A stretch of 64,000 nt of DNA from CAYRES01 sp964423425 (GTDB taxonomy: Bacteria; Actinomycetota; Thermoleophilia; RBG-16-64-13). A program made the translations under genes and the position numbers. Location of the stretch: NCBI GenBank assembly GCA_964423425.1, contig CAYRES010000001.1, positions 186,001-250,000 of the forward strand, in the 5' to 3' direction. This document shows positions 32,660 to 40,588 of the stretch, in pieces. Within the stretch, counting starts at the first letter, position 1. The number at the start of each line of letters is the position of its first letter. The notes under the pieces are model-generated. The model was not told the origin of the DNA. It saw only the letters and a program-made list of their open reading frames with translations, and did no database searches.

Positions 32660-33620
32660 GTTCACGACACACGCAGAGGGCAAGAGGCCGCTTATTCGCT
32701 CACGGGTATCGGCCCGCGTGAATGAGGTTCAGGCCTACGGTGAGTACATAAGGCTGCGCCTTCGCGTGCCGGGTTGGCCGGGAGCCCCGGCAGGAAGCTT
32801 TTCACTGTTGCAGACTGAGCTCTCACGCTGCTTCCTACCTCGGCCGTACAGCGTGCACTGCGAGGGTGGAGACGGCGGCACGGACGGAGACCGGGTTGGG
32901 GTCTCGCGCGAGGACGTAGACTTCTTGGTTGACCCTGTCGGCCCGGCCAGCCGGGAGCTAGCCTCGGTTGCGCCGGGTGACCGGGTATGGGTGCTCGGCC
33001 CCCTGGGGCGGGGGTTCGAGCTGGGCGAAATCTGTGCCCGGCCACGCGCCGTCGCCCTGTGTCCTGCGGCCGGAGTGCGAGGGAAAGGCTTCCGGTTGGT
33101 GCTGGTGGCGGGAGGGGTGGGTGTGGCTCCGTTTCCGTTGCTGCTTCAACAACTGGCCTCGGTGGCTGCAGCAGAACCCGGCGAAGCTGTGGGCGTGCCC
33201 TCTGAGGTGGTAGTGCTCGCGGGGTTTCGCGACGCCGGGCAGGCGGCGGCGGTTCGCACTTTGGACGAAACAACGGAGTCTCTCAGGCGGAGCGGGGTGC
33301 CGAGCCGTGTGCTGGTAACGACGGAAGACGGCTCGGTGGGGCGGTCGGGCTTGGTCACCGGGGCGGCCGAGGAAGAGGTGCGCGCCGGCGACCGTGTGGC
33401 GGCCTGCGGCCCACACGGCATGGCCGAGGCCGTGTGGCGCATCTGCGCCACCGCCGGCGCGCCCGCCTGGTTCAGTCTGGAGGCCCGCATGGCCTGCGGT
33501 GTCGGTTCCTGCCACGGATGCGTGCTTCGCATGGCGGACGGCCGCCTGGTCCGCGTGTGTCGGCGCGGCCCGGTCATGAGAGGAGAGGAGGCATTCGGTG
33601 CGCTCGATGCTGCAGTGTGA
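32646..33620 (+). CDS. pyrK: dihydroorotate dehydrogenase electron-transfer subunit
   Basis: About 324 residues, the FAD/[2Fe-2S] partner of class 1B dihydroorotate dehydrogenase, allowing NAD+ as acceptor. Marks: FAD motif CFLPRPYSVHC near 58, nucleotide-binding VAGGVGVAPFPLLL near 156, and the cluster ligands CGVGSCHGCVLRM with a later Cys in VCRRGP. TTG 32646 is chosen because AAGGAG is seven bases upstream; it overlaps the end of carB by 14 bases. It is longer than the usual 250-280, mostly through insertions between the FAD and NAD parts. Confidence 0.93.
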   Translation: MNSPEFTTHAEGKRPLIRSRVSARVNEVQAYGEYIRLRLRVPGWPGAPAGSFSLLQTELSRCFLPRPYSVHCEGGDGGTDGDRVGVSREDVDFLVDPVGPASRELASVAPGDRVWVLGPLGRGFELGEICARPRAVALCPAAGVRGKGFRLVLVAGGVGVAPFPLLLQQLASVAAAEPGEAVGVPSEVVVLAGFRDAGQAAAVRTLDETTESLRRSGVPSRVLVTTEDGSVGRSGLVTGAAEEEVRAGDRVAACGPHGMAEAVWRICATAGAPAWFSLEARMACGVGSCHGCVLRMADGRLVRVCRRGPVMRGEEAFGALDAAV

Positions 33621-34569
33621 GCTCGGTCCTCTCGTACTCGAGCACCCCTTGATCAACGCTTCGGGGACGCTGGACTTGCTCGAGTTGGCCGAGGCGGTGG
33701 GGAACCACGTGCTCTCCGACCCACCTCTTGCGGCGTACGTACCGAAGACGGTGACGCTCGAGGCGCGTGCAGGCAATATCCCCCCCCGCATCGCTGAACA
33801 GCCGGCGGGTATGCTGAACTCCGTCGGGCTTCCCAATGAGGGTATCCACGAGTTCCTCCATTCGAAGCTGCCGGCGTTCATGGCTCTCGGGCTCCCTCTC
33901 ATCGTCAACGTGGCAGGATTCCAGGTGGAGGAGTACCGGACTCTGGCGGGCAGGGTCGCCCAAGAGGTGACCCTCCTCGCTGGCCCTCCGCCGGCGTGGC
34001 GCAGCCGTGTCGCTCTGGAGCTGAACGTATCGTGTCCCAACGTCGAACGAGGGGGCATGGCCTTCGGCTGCGCGAGAGATTCGCTCACTCGCGTCATCTG
34101 CGGAGCCAGGGAGGCATGGCCGGGGTTCCTCATCGTCAAGCTCACGCCCAACGTCACCGACATAGTCGAGATGGCCACGGCGGCGGTCGACGCCGGTGCC
34201 GACGCCTTGGCCCTCGTCAACACCTTCAAGGGTCTCACCCTCGACCCCACGAGCCTCCGGCCGCTTCTCGGAGGAGTGACAGGGGGGCTGTCCGGGCCCG
34301 CGGTCAAGCCCCTTGCTCTTCGCTGCGTCTACGAGGTTCACGCCGCCTTGAATGTGGGAGCCGGACGTGGCGTTCCCCTCATTGGCATGGGAGGGGTGAC
34401 CGAGGTCCAGGACGTCCTCGATCTATTGGCCTGTGGGGCCTCAGTCGTTGCCGTGGGTGCGGGTCTCTTTCGCGATCCGTGGCTTGCGGCCAAGCTCGCC
34501 GGAGGCCTGGCCGAAGAGCTGCTCGCCAGAGGTGTCGGCCTTACCGACCTGGTCGGTTGTGCACACTGA
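33598..34569 (+). CDS. pyrD: dihydroorotate dehydrogenase catalytic subunit (class 1B)
   Basis: 323 residues, FMN enzyme oxidising dihydroorotate to orotate. The catalytic Cys is in LELNVSCPNVERGG near 146, with FMN contacts in INASGTLD, VKLTPNVTDI and GMGGVTEVQDVLDLL. The Cys base and the adjacent PyrK identify class 1B. GTG 33598 overlaps pyrK by 23 bases and follows AGAGGAG. pyrF, often next in actinobacterial operons, is absent; mihF follows under its own promoter. Confidence 0.95.
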   Translation: MRSMLQCELGPLVLEHPLINASGTLDLLELAEAVGNHVLSDPPLAAYVPKTVTLEARAGNIPPRIAEQPAGMLNSVGLPNEGIHEFLHSKLPAFMALGLPLIVNVAGFQVEEYRTLAGRVAQEVTLLAGPPPAWRSRVALELNVSCPNVERGGMAFGCARDSLTRVICGAREAWPGFLIVKLTPNVTDIVEMATAAVDAGADALALVNTFKGLTLDPTSLRPLLGGVTGGLSGPAVKPLALRCVYEVHAALNVGAGRGVPLIGMGGVTEVQDVLDLLACGASVVAVGAGLFRDPWLAAKLAGGLAEELLARGVGLTDLVGCAH

Positions 34570-34584
34570 GCACTCTCCGCACGG

Positions 34585-34612
34585 TTGCGTCGCACGGGGG
34601 GGTGAGTATAAT
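34585..34612 (+). promoter_or_regulatory. promoter of mihF, predicting a leaderless transcript
   Basis: TTGCGT (34585-34590), 16-base spacer, perfect TATAAT (34607-34612). The expected start of transcription is 34618-34621, and the GTG codon of mihF is at 34621. No ribosome-binding site stands before that GTG, which fits a leaderless mRNA, a form common in actinobacteria. Confidence 0.7.
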
Positions 34613-34620
34613 CGATTACT

Positions 34621-34944
34621 GTGAACCGTCCCGTCGCCACATCCCACACACCCGAGCGCACCAAGCAGCAGCGGCTGGAGGCGCTCAGCCGGGCCAATAA
34701 CATCCGTAGCCGACGAGCGGAACTCAAGGAGCATCTGCGCCTGGGTGAAGTGGATATCCGGGAAGTCCTCACAGATCCGCCCGATTTCGTCCACACGGCA
34801 AAGGTCATTGATCTGTTGGTGGCGGTACCCAAGATGGGCCCGGTGCGTGCCAACCGCGTGCTCGAGCGCTGCCGGGTGAGTCCTTCCAAGACGGTGGCGG
34901 GTCTCACGCCCAGGCAACGCCGAGAGTTGCTTGAGCTGCTCTAG
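34621..34944 (+). CDS. mihF: integration host factor, actinobacterial type
   Basis: 107 residues. The H2TH-like region is readable in TDPPDFVHTAKVIDLLVAVPKMGPVRANRVLERCRVSPSK's parts (VPKMGPVRANRVL near 77), preceded by the basic RANNIRSRRAELKEHL helix. Actinobacterial IHF is a small nucleoid DNA-binding protein, essential in Mycobacterium, and is typically encoded just before gmk, as here. It is a strong lineage marker. It starts at GTG 34621 with no leader. Confidence 0.93.
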   Translation: MNRPVATSHTPERTKQQRLEALSRANNIRSRRAELKEHLRLGEVDIREVLTDPPDFVHTAKVIDLLVAVPKMGPVRANRVLERCRVSPSKTVAGLTPRQRRELLELL

Positions 34945-34970
34945 GGTCGGAGCCCCGGAGGTCGATTACC

Positions 34971-35564
34971 ATAGCGCGACTCATCGTCATCTCGGGGCCC
35001 TCCGGCGCCGGCAAGGGCACACTCATCAGCGGTGTGCTCAACCAGCTTGACGACCTGCAACTCTCGGTCTCGGCCACGACGCGGCTGCGGAGGGCAGGCG
35101 AGAAGGAAGGAAAAGATTACTTCTTTCTGAGCCGCCGGGAGTTCCTGCGCCGGGTTGAAGAGGGGCGGTTCTTGGAGTGGGCCGAGTACGGCAACAACCT
35201 CTACGGCACTCCCGCGGCTCCCGTGCACGACGCATTGGCGGAAGGTAAAGACGTGCTGCTGGAGATAGAGTTGCAGGGTGCCCGCCAAGTCATGCGGCGC
35301 TTTCCCGATGCGGTGACCGTCTTTATCAAGCCGCCCGATCTGCAGGAACTCGAAGATCGTTTGCGGAACCGGAACACCGAGACCGAATCGGATATCAGCC
35401 TGCGCATGGCCCGGGCCGAGCGGGAGATGGAGGTATTCGCTGATGACGCGCGCCGGGGGGGCGGGGATTTCGACTATGCTATAGTGAACGACGATGTGGA
35501 GATCGCCACCGAAGAGCTGCGATCCATCATAGAGGATATCCGCTCTCACGACCCCATGAGGTGA
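34971..35564 (+). CDS. gmk: guanylate kinase, apparent AUA start
   Basis: 197 residues when read from ATA at 34971 (MARLIVISGPSGAGKGT). It phosphorylates GMP to GDP. The P-loop GPSGAGKG (residues 9-16) lies before the first ATG/GTG/TTG in frame, which is GTG 35034; in-frame TGA at 34932 closes the frame upstream, so only ATT 34965 or ATA 34971 can start a functional enzyme. GGAGGT is eight bases before the ATA. GMP-binding parts SATTRLRRAGEKEGKDY and EWAEYGNNLYGTP are intact. It sits between mihF and rpoZ, the normal order. Confidence 0.93.
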   Translation: MARLIVISGPSGAGKGTLISGVLNQLDDLQLSVSATTRLRRAGEKEGKDYFFLSRREFLRRVEEGRFLEWAEYGNNLYGTPAAPVHDALAEGKDVLLEIELQGARQVMRRFPDAVTVFIKPPDLQELEDRLRNRNTETESDISLRMARAEREMEVFADDARRGGGDFDYAIVNDDVEIATEELRSIIEDIRSHDPMR

Positions 35565-35572
35565 ACCCTTAG

Positions 35573-35845
35573 ATGAACAAGCCCACCGTCGATGAGATGC
35601 TGTCCGGTCTCGTGAGCACTCTGCCCGAGGAGGAAGAGAAGCCCAGCCGCTATACGATCGTCATGGTGGCGGCCAAGCGTGCCCGACAGATCAACAACTA
35701 CTATCGCGGCCTGGGTGAAGGCGGGGCACTCGACGACTACAGTGCTCCTCCGCTCGTGGAAGGTTCACGCAACCTGTTGAGCGTGGCCATGGAGGAAGTT
35801 GCTGCAGGCGAAGTAGGGTTCCGGTTCCGGGCCGCCCATAGCTAG
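35573..35845 (+). CDS. rpoZ: RNA polymerase omega subunit
   Basis: 90 residues. The omega core is visible: PSRYTIVMVAAKRARQINNYY followed by a short acidic/hydrophobic tail (NLLSVAMEEVAAGEV). It aids assembly of the beta' subunit. The ATG lies eight bases after gmk's stop; order gmk-rpoZ-coaBC is conserved in actinobacteria and many other bacteria. Confidence 0.95.
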   Translation: MNKPTVDEMLSGLVSTLPEEEEKPSRYTIVMVAAKRARQINNYYRGLGEGGALDDYSAPPLVEGSRNLLSVAMEEVAAGEVGFRFRAAHS

Positions 35846-35866
35846 GGCGTAGGCGGAGCGAGTCCG

Positions 35867-37099
35867 ATGGGAAGCCGGCCGACCGTTCTTCTCGGGGTGA
35901 CGGGCGGCATAGCCGTCTACAAGTCTGCACAACTGCTGCGGGACATGCAGCGTTCGGGTATGGACGTGCGTGTCATCATGACACCCTGGGCCACGCGTTT
36001 CGTGTCCCCTCTCACCTTTCAGACGCTGTCACAGCACCCGGTACACCTCGACAACGAGGGTGCCATCCGCTCCGACTCGGCCATCACTCACATCGCCGAA
36101 GGCAATCAGGCCGACATCATGGTGGTAGCGCCGGCCACGGCCAATACGTTGGCCAAGTTTGCACACGGCATAGCCGACAATCTGCTCACCTCGACCTATC
36201 TCGCCTTCGACGGAACGGTTGTGGTGGCGCCGGCCATGAACACGAACATGTGGAAGCATCCGGCGACTCAGCGCTCCATAACTCGTCTGCGCGAGGATGG
36301 CGTGTATGTGGTGGAGCCGGGGCGGGGTGAACTCGCCTGTGGTGTCTACGGCTCGGGGCGCATGGCCGAGCCGGACACAATACTGGCCGACGTCAAGCTC
36401 CGTCTCCAAGTCGATCGCAAGACCGACTTGGTGGGGTGGAAGGTTCTCATCACCGCCGGGGGTACGCGGGAGCCGGTCGACGCTGTTCGCTACATGGGCA
36501 ACCGCAGTTCGGGCAAGATGGGCTTCGCACTGGCCCGAGCGGCCAATGCTCGTGGAGCGCACGTGGAGGTGATCAAGGCGAACGTGGATCTCCCTGCGGT
36601 CCCGGGGGCCAGACACGTCGATGCCTATACCGCCGACGAGATGCACCGCGCAGTGATGGAGCGCCTTGCCAACGTGGACATTCTCATCATGGCGGCTGCA
36701 GTGGCCGACTATCGTTTGGCCGAGTGTGTGCTGCCGGGCAAGGTGAGCAAGAGCCGTGAGGACTGGTCGGTGTGTTTGGAACCAACAGTCGACATCCTCA
36801 AAGAAGTGGCGGGGGTACGCGAGAATCAGTTCGTGGTCGGTTTTGCGGCGGAGTACGGTCCGGAAGACATTAGTCGCGCCCGGCGCAAGCTCGAGGCCAA
36901 GAAGCTTGACATGATCGTGTTCAACGACATCTCTCGCAACGACATCGGGTTCAGCTCTGACTACAACGAGGTCACCATTCTCACTCCCGAGAGCGAGTCG
37001 AAGGTCGAGAGAGCGCCCAAGGAGACGGTGGCGGAGATCATCTTGGACCACATCGCCCAGGCGGTGCGTGCGCGCAAGGCAGCGATGCAATACTTCTAG
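35867..37099 (+). CDS. coaBC: bifunctional phosphopantothenoylcysteine decarboxylase/phosphopantothenate-cysteine ligase
   Basis: 410 residues, two steps of coenzyme A synthesis. The N-terminal CoaC flavoprotein has VTGGIAVYKSAQLL, the PAMNTNMW motif and active-site Cys in LACGVYGSGRMAEPD. The C-terminal CoaB half begins around 185 (ITAGGTREPVDAVRYMGN) and keeps NRSSGKMG, KVSKSREDWSV and the VVGFAAEYG segment. The family's usual length is about 400. ATG follows GGCGGAG. Confidence 0.96.
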   Translation: MGSRPTVLLGVTGGIAVYKSAQLLRDMQRSGMDVRVIMTPWATRFVSPLTFQTLSQHPVHLDNEGAIRSDSAITHIAEGNQADIMVVAPATANTLAKFAHGIADNLLTSTYLAFDGTVVVAPAMNTNMWKHPATQRSITRLREDGVYVVEPGRGELACGVYGSGRMAEPDTILADVKLRLQVDRKTDLVGWKVLITAGGTREPVDAVRYMGNRSSGKMGFALARAANARGAHVEVIKANVDLPAVPGARHVDAYTADEMHRAVMERLANVDILIMAAAVADYRLAECVLPGKVSKSREDWSVCLEPTVDILKEVAGVRENQFVVGFAAEYGPEDISRARRKLEAKKLDMIVFNDISRNDIGFSSDYNEVTILTPESESKVERAPKETVAEIILDHIAQAVRARKAAMQYF

Positions 37100-37128
37100 T
37101 ACCCAAGAAGGCCAGGGGGAGCGTCCGG

Positions 37129-38031
37129 GTGGCAGCCGACGTTGTACCGCGCAGGCCGGATGAGCCGGTGGGAGGCTCGCCGGCGCGGCCCGCGCCGAGG
37201 CAGATCTCACTCTTCCGGACGGCGGTCCTATCTCACTATCGAACCTCAGGCCGTACCTTCCCTTGGCGGCAGACGAGCGACCCCTACGAGATTCTCGTGT
37301 CCGAGTTCATGCTGCAACAGACGCAGGTAGGGCGTGTCGAGCGTGCGTACCCCCGCTTTCTCTCGCGGTTCCCCACCATTCGCCAGCTCGCTGAGGCCTC
37401 CGTGGAAGAGGTCATCAGGGCATGGAGGGGTCTCGGTTATGACCGCCGGGCACTTCGGCTCAAACGCACGGCGGAGATCCTCATGGAGAAGGGGGGAGGC
37501 CGTGTACCCGCGGATGTGGACGCACTACGGGCGTTACCGGGAGTGGGGCGGGCGACGGCCGGAGCGGTGGCGGCATTCGCATTCGGAGCGGCTCACCCGT
37601 TCCTGGAAACCAACATACGGGCGGCGGTCATCCACCATTTCTTCCCGTTGAATGGCCGGGTGAACGACAGGGAGATACTGCTTCTGGTGGAAGCCACCCT
37701 CGACCGTGAGCATCCCCGGGAGTGGTATTACGCCCTCATGGACTACGGCTCGCACCTGAAGCGCGTCCACCGGGGGTTGGGCCGCCGGGCCGGGTCCTAC
37801 CGGGCACAGGGTGCGTTCTCCGGGTCCACGAGGGAGTTGCGGTCGATACTTCTGCAGCGGATACTCGATGAGCCCGGGGTGTGTGCGGCGCTGCTGCTGT
37901 CGCTTGACCCGGCAGGCCCGGATGGGAGCCGAGGCGCGGATGGGGCCGGTACGCGGGCGGGCGCTGTCTTGGATCAGCTTCGGCGGGAGGGCTTCGTAGT
38001 GGAAGAAGAGGGGTGCTACCGCCCTGCCTGA
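37129..38031 (+). CDS. MutY-like HhH-GPD DNA glycosylase without Fe-S cluster
   Basis: 300 residues. The HhH-GPD core is clear: FPWRQTSDPYEILVSEFMLQ with the Glu expected of MutY, QTQVGRVE, helix-hairpin-helix LPGVGRATAGAVAAFAFG, and the ETNIRAAVIHHFF and ALMDYGSHLK segments. The four-Cys [4Fe-4S] motif and the MutT-like C-terminal domain of classical MutY are absent. It probably excises adenine or another mispaired base, as in the cluster-less clade, but the specificity is not certain. The start is GTG 37129. Confidence 0.8.
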   Translation: MAADVVPRRPDEPVGGSPARPAPRQISLFRTAVLSHYRTSGRTFPWRQTSDPYEILVSEFMLQQTQVGRVERAYPRFLSRFPTIRQLAEASVEEVIRAWRGLGYDRRALRLKRTAEILMEKGGGRVPADVDALRALPGVGRATAGAVAAFAFGAAHPFLETNIRAAVIHHFFPLNGRVNDREILLLVEATLDREHPREWYYALMDYGSHLKRVHRGLGRRAGSYRAQGAFSGSTRELRSILLQRILDEPGVCAALLLSLDPAGPDGSRGADGAGTRAGAVLDQLRREGFVVEEEGCYRPA

Positions 38032-38084
38032 AAGCTTCTCCTGGGCCGTCTTGTGCCTGGCTCCAAGCCCTCTCGCGCGTAGCC

Positions 38085-39179
38085 CTAAGCCGTTTCCCGC
38101 ATGGCCCGGATCTCTTCGGAGGCCTTGATCTGTTCGAGGGCTTTCGCTTCTATCTGCCGGATGCGCTCTCTGCTCACGTTGAAGCGTGAACTGACCTCAG
38201 CCAAGGTGCGGGGATGCTCACCCTTCAGGCCGAAACGGAGTTCGACCACCTTACGCTCGCGCTCGTCCATGGAGCGCAGAACCTTCTCCAAGCACTCCTT
38301 CGCGATCACTTGGGAGACGACGTCGGCCGGATCGGGCGTACTGTGGTTCTCGATGAAGTCGCCCAACTCGGCGTCTTCCTCATCGCCGATAGGCGTCTCG
38401 AGTGAGGTGGTGCGTTGCGCAATCTTGCGCATCTCCCTTATCTCACCGGGCTCGACGCCGAGCTCGTAGGCCAGGTCTTGGTCGCTGGGTTCCTTGCCGG
38501 TTTCCTGCAGGAGCTTGCGTTCGGTGCGGACCATCTTGTTGATGCGCTCAATCATGTGTACCGGGATACGGATATTGCGATCCTGGTTCGCGATGGCACG
38601 GGTGATGGCCTGCCTGATCCACCAGGTGGCGTAGGTCGAGAACTTGTACCCCTTGCGGTAATCGAACTTCTCGACGGCGCGAATGAGCCCGGTGTTGCCC
38701 TCCTGGATCAGATCGAGGAGGTCCATGTCCTGAGTGTAGTAGTTCTTGGCGATGGAGATGACCAGGCGGAGGTTCGACTGGATCATGCGATCCTTGGCGA
38801 GCTTGTCGCCCGCCTCGATACGCTTGGCCAGTTCAATCTCTTCATTCTTGGTGAGTAGGGGAATCTCGCCCGCTTCCTTGAGGTAGAGGCGCAAGGGATC
38901 GTGGTTCACCGTCTCTATGGAAAGGTCGAGCCCGGGCTCGCTGCTCTCGAGCTGGCCCTGCTCGAGCGGATTCTGATCGTACACCTCTATGGAAAGGTCG
39001 AACAGATGGGAATACAAGTCTTCGATCGCCTCGGTAGTCATATCGTAGTCCTCCACGAGGCTCATGATTTCGTCTCCGGTCACGTAGCCGCGTTCTTGGC
39101 CCAAGAGAATGAGGTCCTGAACGTCGACTATAGGCCGCTCCTCGACGAGAGAGGTGTCGGAATGCCTGTGTTTGGTCAT
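38085..39179 (-). CDS. sigA: primary RNA polymerase sigma factor (RpoD/SigA)
   Basis: 364 residues. Region 1.2 (DPLRLYLKEAGEIPLL), region 2 (DLIQEGNTGLIRAVEKFDYR and FSTYATWWIRQAI), region 3 and region 4.2 (RFNVSRERIRQIEAKALEQI) are all intact, as expected of the housekeeping sigma. It has a short 1.1 (VQDLILLGQERGYVTGDEI). The ATG is at 39179 with no strong ribosome-binding site. It is divergent from plsX; the 270 bases between carry its promoter and a LexA-type box. Confidence 0.96.
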   Translation of the reverse strand: MTKHRHSDTSLVEERPIVDVQDLILLGQERGYVTGDEIMSLVEDYDMTTEAIEDLYSHLFDLSIEVYDQNPLEQGQLESSEPGLDLSIETVNHDPLRLYLKEAGEIPLLTKNEEIELAKRIEAGDKLAKDRMIQSNLRLVISIAKNYYTQDMDLLDLIQEGNTGLIRAVEKFDYRKGYKFSTYATWWIRQAITRAIANQDRNIRIPVHMIERINKMVRTERKLLQETGKEPSDQDLAYELGVEPGEIREMRKIAQRTTSLETPIGDEEDAELGDFIENHSTPDPADVVSQVIAKECLEKVLRSMDERERKVVELRFGLKGEHPRTLAEVSSRFNVSRERIRQIEAKALEQIKASEEIRAMRETA

Positions 39180-39282
39180 ATACTCACTCAGTCCACTTCT
39201 TCAGCCCATTGCCGTTGAATCGCTCGGGCCGGTCGGGGCGGGGATGTACCGCCGGGAACCGAGTCAAAGCCCGAACCCACTA

Positions 39283-39311
39283 ATTGTACATTTCAGGGTA
39301 CAGCCTGTCCA
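39283..39311 (-). promoter_or_regulatory. promoter of the primary sigma factor gene
   Basis: On the minus strand TGGACA (39306-39311), 17-base spacer, TACAAT (39283-39288); five of six bases match consensus in each. Transcription should start near 39276, giving a leader of about 95 bases. A second, weaker pair (TTGTTC then TACGAT, 16 apart) lies upstream, with its -35 inside the LexA-type box. Confidence 0.7.
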
Positions 39312-39349
39312 GACCACCCACACGGTGTATCGTACACCCATCATTCTAC

Positions 39350-39363
39350 CGAACAAACGTTCG
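39350..39363. promoter_or_regulatory. LexA (SOS) box, Gram-positive type
   Basis: CGAACAAACGTTCG is a full match to the Gram-positive/actinobacterial SOS consensus CGAACRNRYGTTYG. It sits between the divergent sigA and plsX genes, overlapping a weak second sigA promoter and 75-90 bases upstream of the main one. LexA control of either gene is inference; no lexA gene is in the window. Confidence 0.6.
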
Positions 39364-39414
39364 CCACACAACCCCCGCCTTGCCCACGGATGCGTCGTAT
39401 TTCCTCCTCCACTA

Positions 39415-39443
39415 TTGATTTGACGACGATTTCCCCGGATGAT
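39415..39443 (+). promoter_or_regulatory. possible plsX promoter
   Basis: TTGATT (39415-39420), 17-base spacer, GATGAT (39438-39443). It would start transcription at about 39450, one base before the GTG at 39451, so plsX would be leaderless. Matches are moderate (four of six each). Confidence 0.35.
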
Positions 39444-39450
39444 TGGCTCC

Positions 39451-40524
39451 GTGGATACTATTCCTTCTTCAACGATCGCTTCCGAGCCGGTCACTCTCGC
39501 CCTCGACATCGAGGGGGGCGACCAAGGGCCCGCCGAGGTCCTGGCCGGAGCCATAGCCGCCGCCTCGCCGCGTCTTCGTGTGCTTGCTGTCGGCACATCC
39601 CAGGTGGTCGAGCCGCTCCTTGCGGAGGCGGGCTCGGCGGCGACACGGTTCATCGAGTTACTGCCCTGCGCGTCGGTGGTCACCTTTCACGATGAGCCGG
39701 CGCGCGCCATTCGCAACCGCCCCGACTCCTCCATAGCCGTGGGCGCCCGTGCGGTCGTGGAGGGGAGGGCACAGGGTTTTGTGTCGGCTGGGAATACCGG
39801 GGCCATGCTGGCCGCGGGCCTTCTCGTCGTCCGCCGTCTCAAGGGCGTGAAGCGTCCGGCCATCGTGACCGTGCTTCCCGGGTCGGGCGGTCCGGTGGTG
39901 CTGGCGGACTCAGGTGCCAACGCAGACTGCCGTCCTGAGCATCTCGCGGAATTCGCTGTGATGGGAGCAGTCTTCGCCCGCGTGGGCTTGGATATCGATC
40001 GTCCCCGCGTGGGTCTCCTCAACATAGGGGAGGAGCCCGGCAAGGGCAGTGAACTCGCCCGCGGCGCCCATTCCCTGCTCGCCCAGGGCACGCAAGCTCT
40101 GGACTTCGATTTCGTGGGTAACGTAGAGGGACGGGACGTATTGTCGAACAGGTGCGACGTGATCGTCACCGACGGTTTCACAGGCAATGTGGCCCTCAAA
40201 CTTCTCGAGGGTACCGCGCACACTCTTTTCTCTCGTATCAAGCAGGCGGCGGCGAGCAATGCCCGATCCAAGCTGGGGGGGCTCCTGTTGCGCCCCGCGC
40301 TGCGGGGGCTGCGGTCGGCTCTCGATCCGGAGGAGTACGGCGGTGCGTACCTGCTTGGTGTAAGGGGGCTCCTCGTCATCTGCCACGGGAACTCCTCGCG
40401 CCGCGCGATCGCCAATGCCCTGCGGTTCGGTGAGAATGCCGTTCGCCACGGTCTCGTGTCCCAGCTCCAGGCCGACATAGAGCAGTCGCTTGCCACCGGC
40501 CCTGACGTTGCTACAATGTCGTGA
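39451..40524 (+). CDS. plsX: phosphate acyltransferase PlsX
   Basis: About 357 residues. It makes acyl-phosphate from acyl-ACP for phospholipid synthesis. Family marks: LALDIEGGDQGPAEVLAGA near 20, GFVSAGNTGAMLAAG, LADSGANADCRPEHL and VTDGFTGNVALKLLEGT. No ribosome-binding site precedes either GTG 39451 or ATG 39439; GTG is favoured by the leaderless-promoter spacing. acpP follows, itself under a promoter inside the 3' end of plsX. rpmF, often next to plsX, is not here. Confidence 0.93.
   Translation: MDTIPSSTIASEPVTLALDIEGGDQGPAEVLAGAIAAASPRLRVLAVGTSQVVEPLLAEAGSAATRFIELLPCASVVTFHDEPARAIRNRPDSSIAVGARAVVEGRAQGFVSAGNTGAMLAAGLLVVRRLKGVKRPAIVTVLPGSGGPVVLADSGANADCRPEHLAEFAVMGAVFARVGLDIDRPRVGLLNIGEEPGKGSELARGAHSLLAQGTQALDFDFVGNVEGRDVLSNRCDVIVTDGFTGNVALKLLEGTAHTLFSRIKQAAASNARSKLGGLLLRPALRGLRSALDPEEYGGAYLLGVRGLLVICHGNSSRRAIANALRFGENAVRHGLVSQLQADIEQSLATGPDVATMS
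40490..40517 (+). promoter_or_regulatory. acpP promoter within the end of plsX
   Basis: TTGCCA (40490-40495), 16-base spacer, TACAAT (40512-40517), each five of six to consensus. Transcription would start near 40524, at the plsX stop, leaving a leader of about 65 bases to acpP. Confidence 0.65.
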
Positions 40525-40588
40525 ATCTCGAGACACGTAAGGACGTGGAGACACACAAAGGCTTGAAGCCCCCACATAAGGAGCTCGC

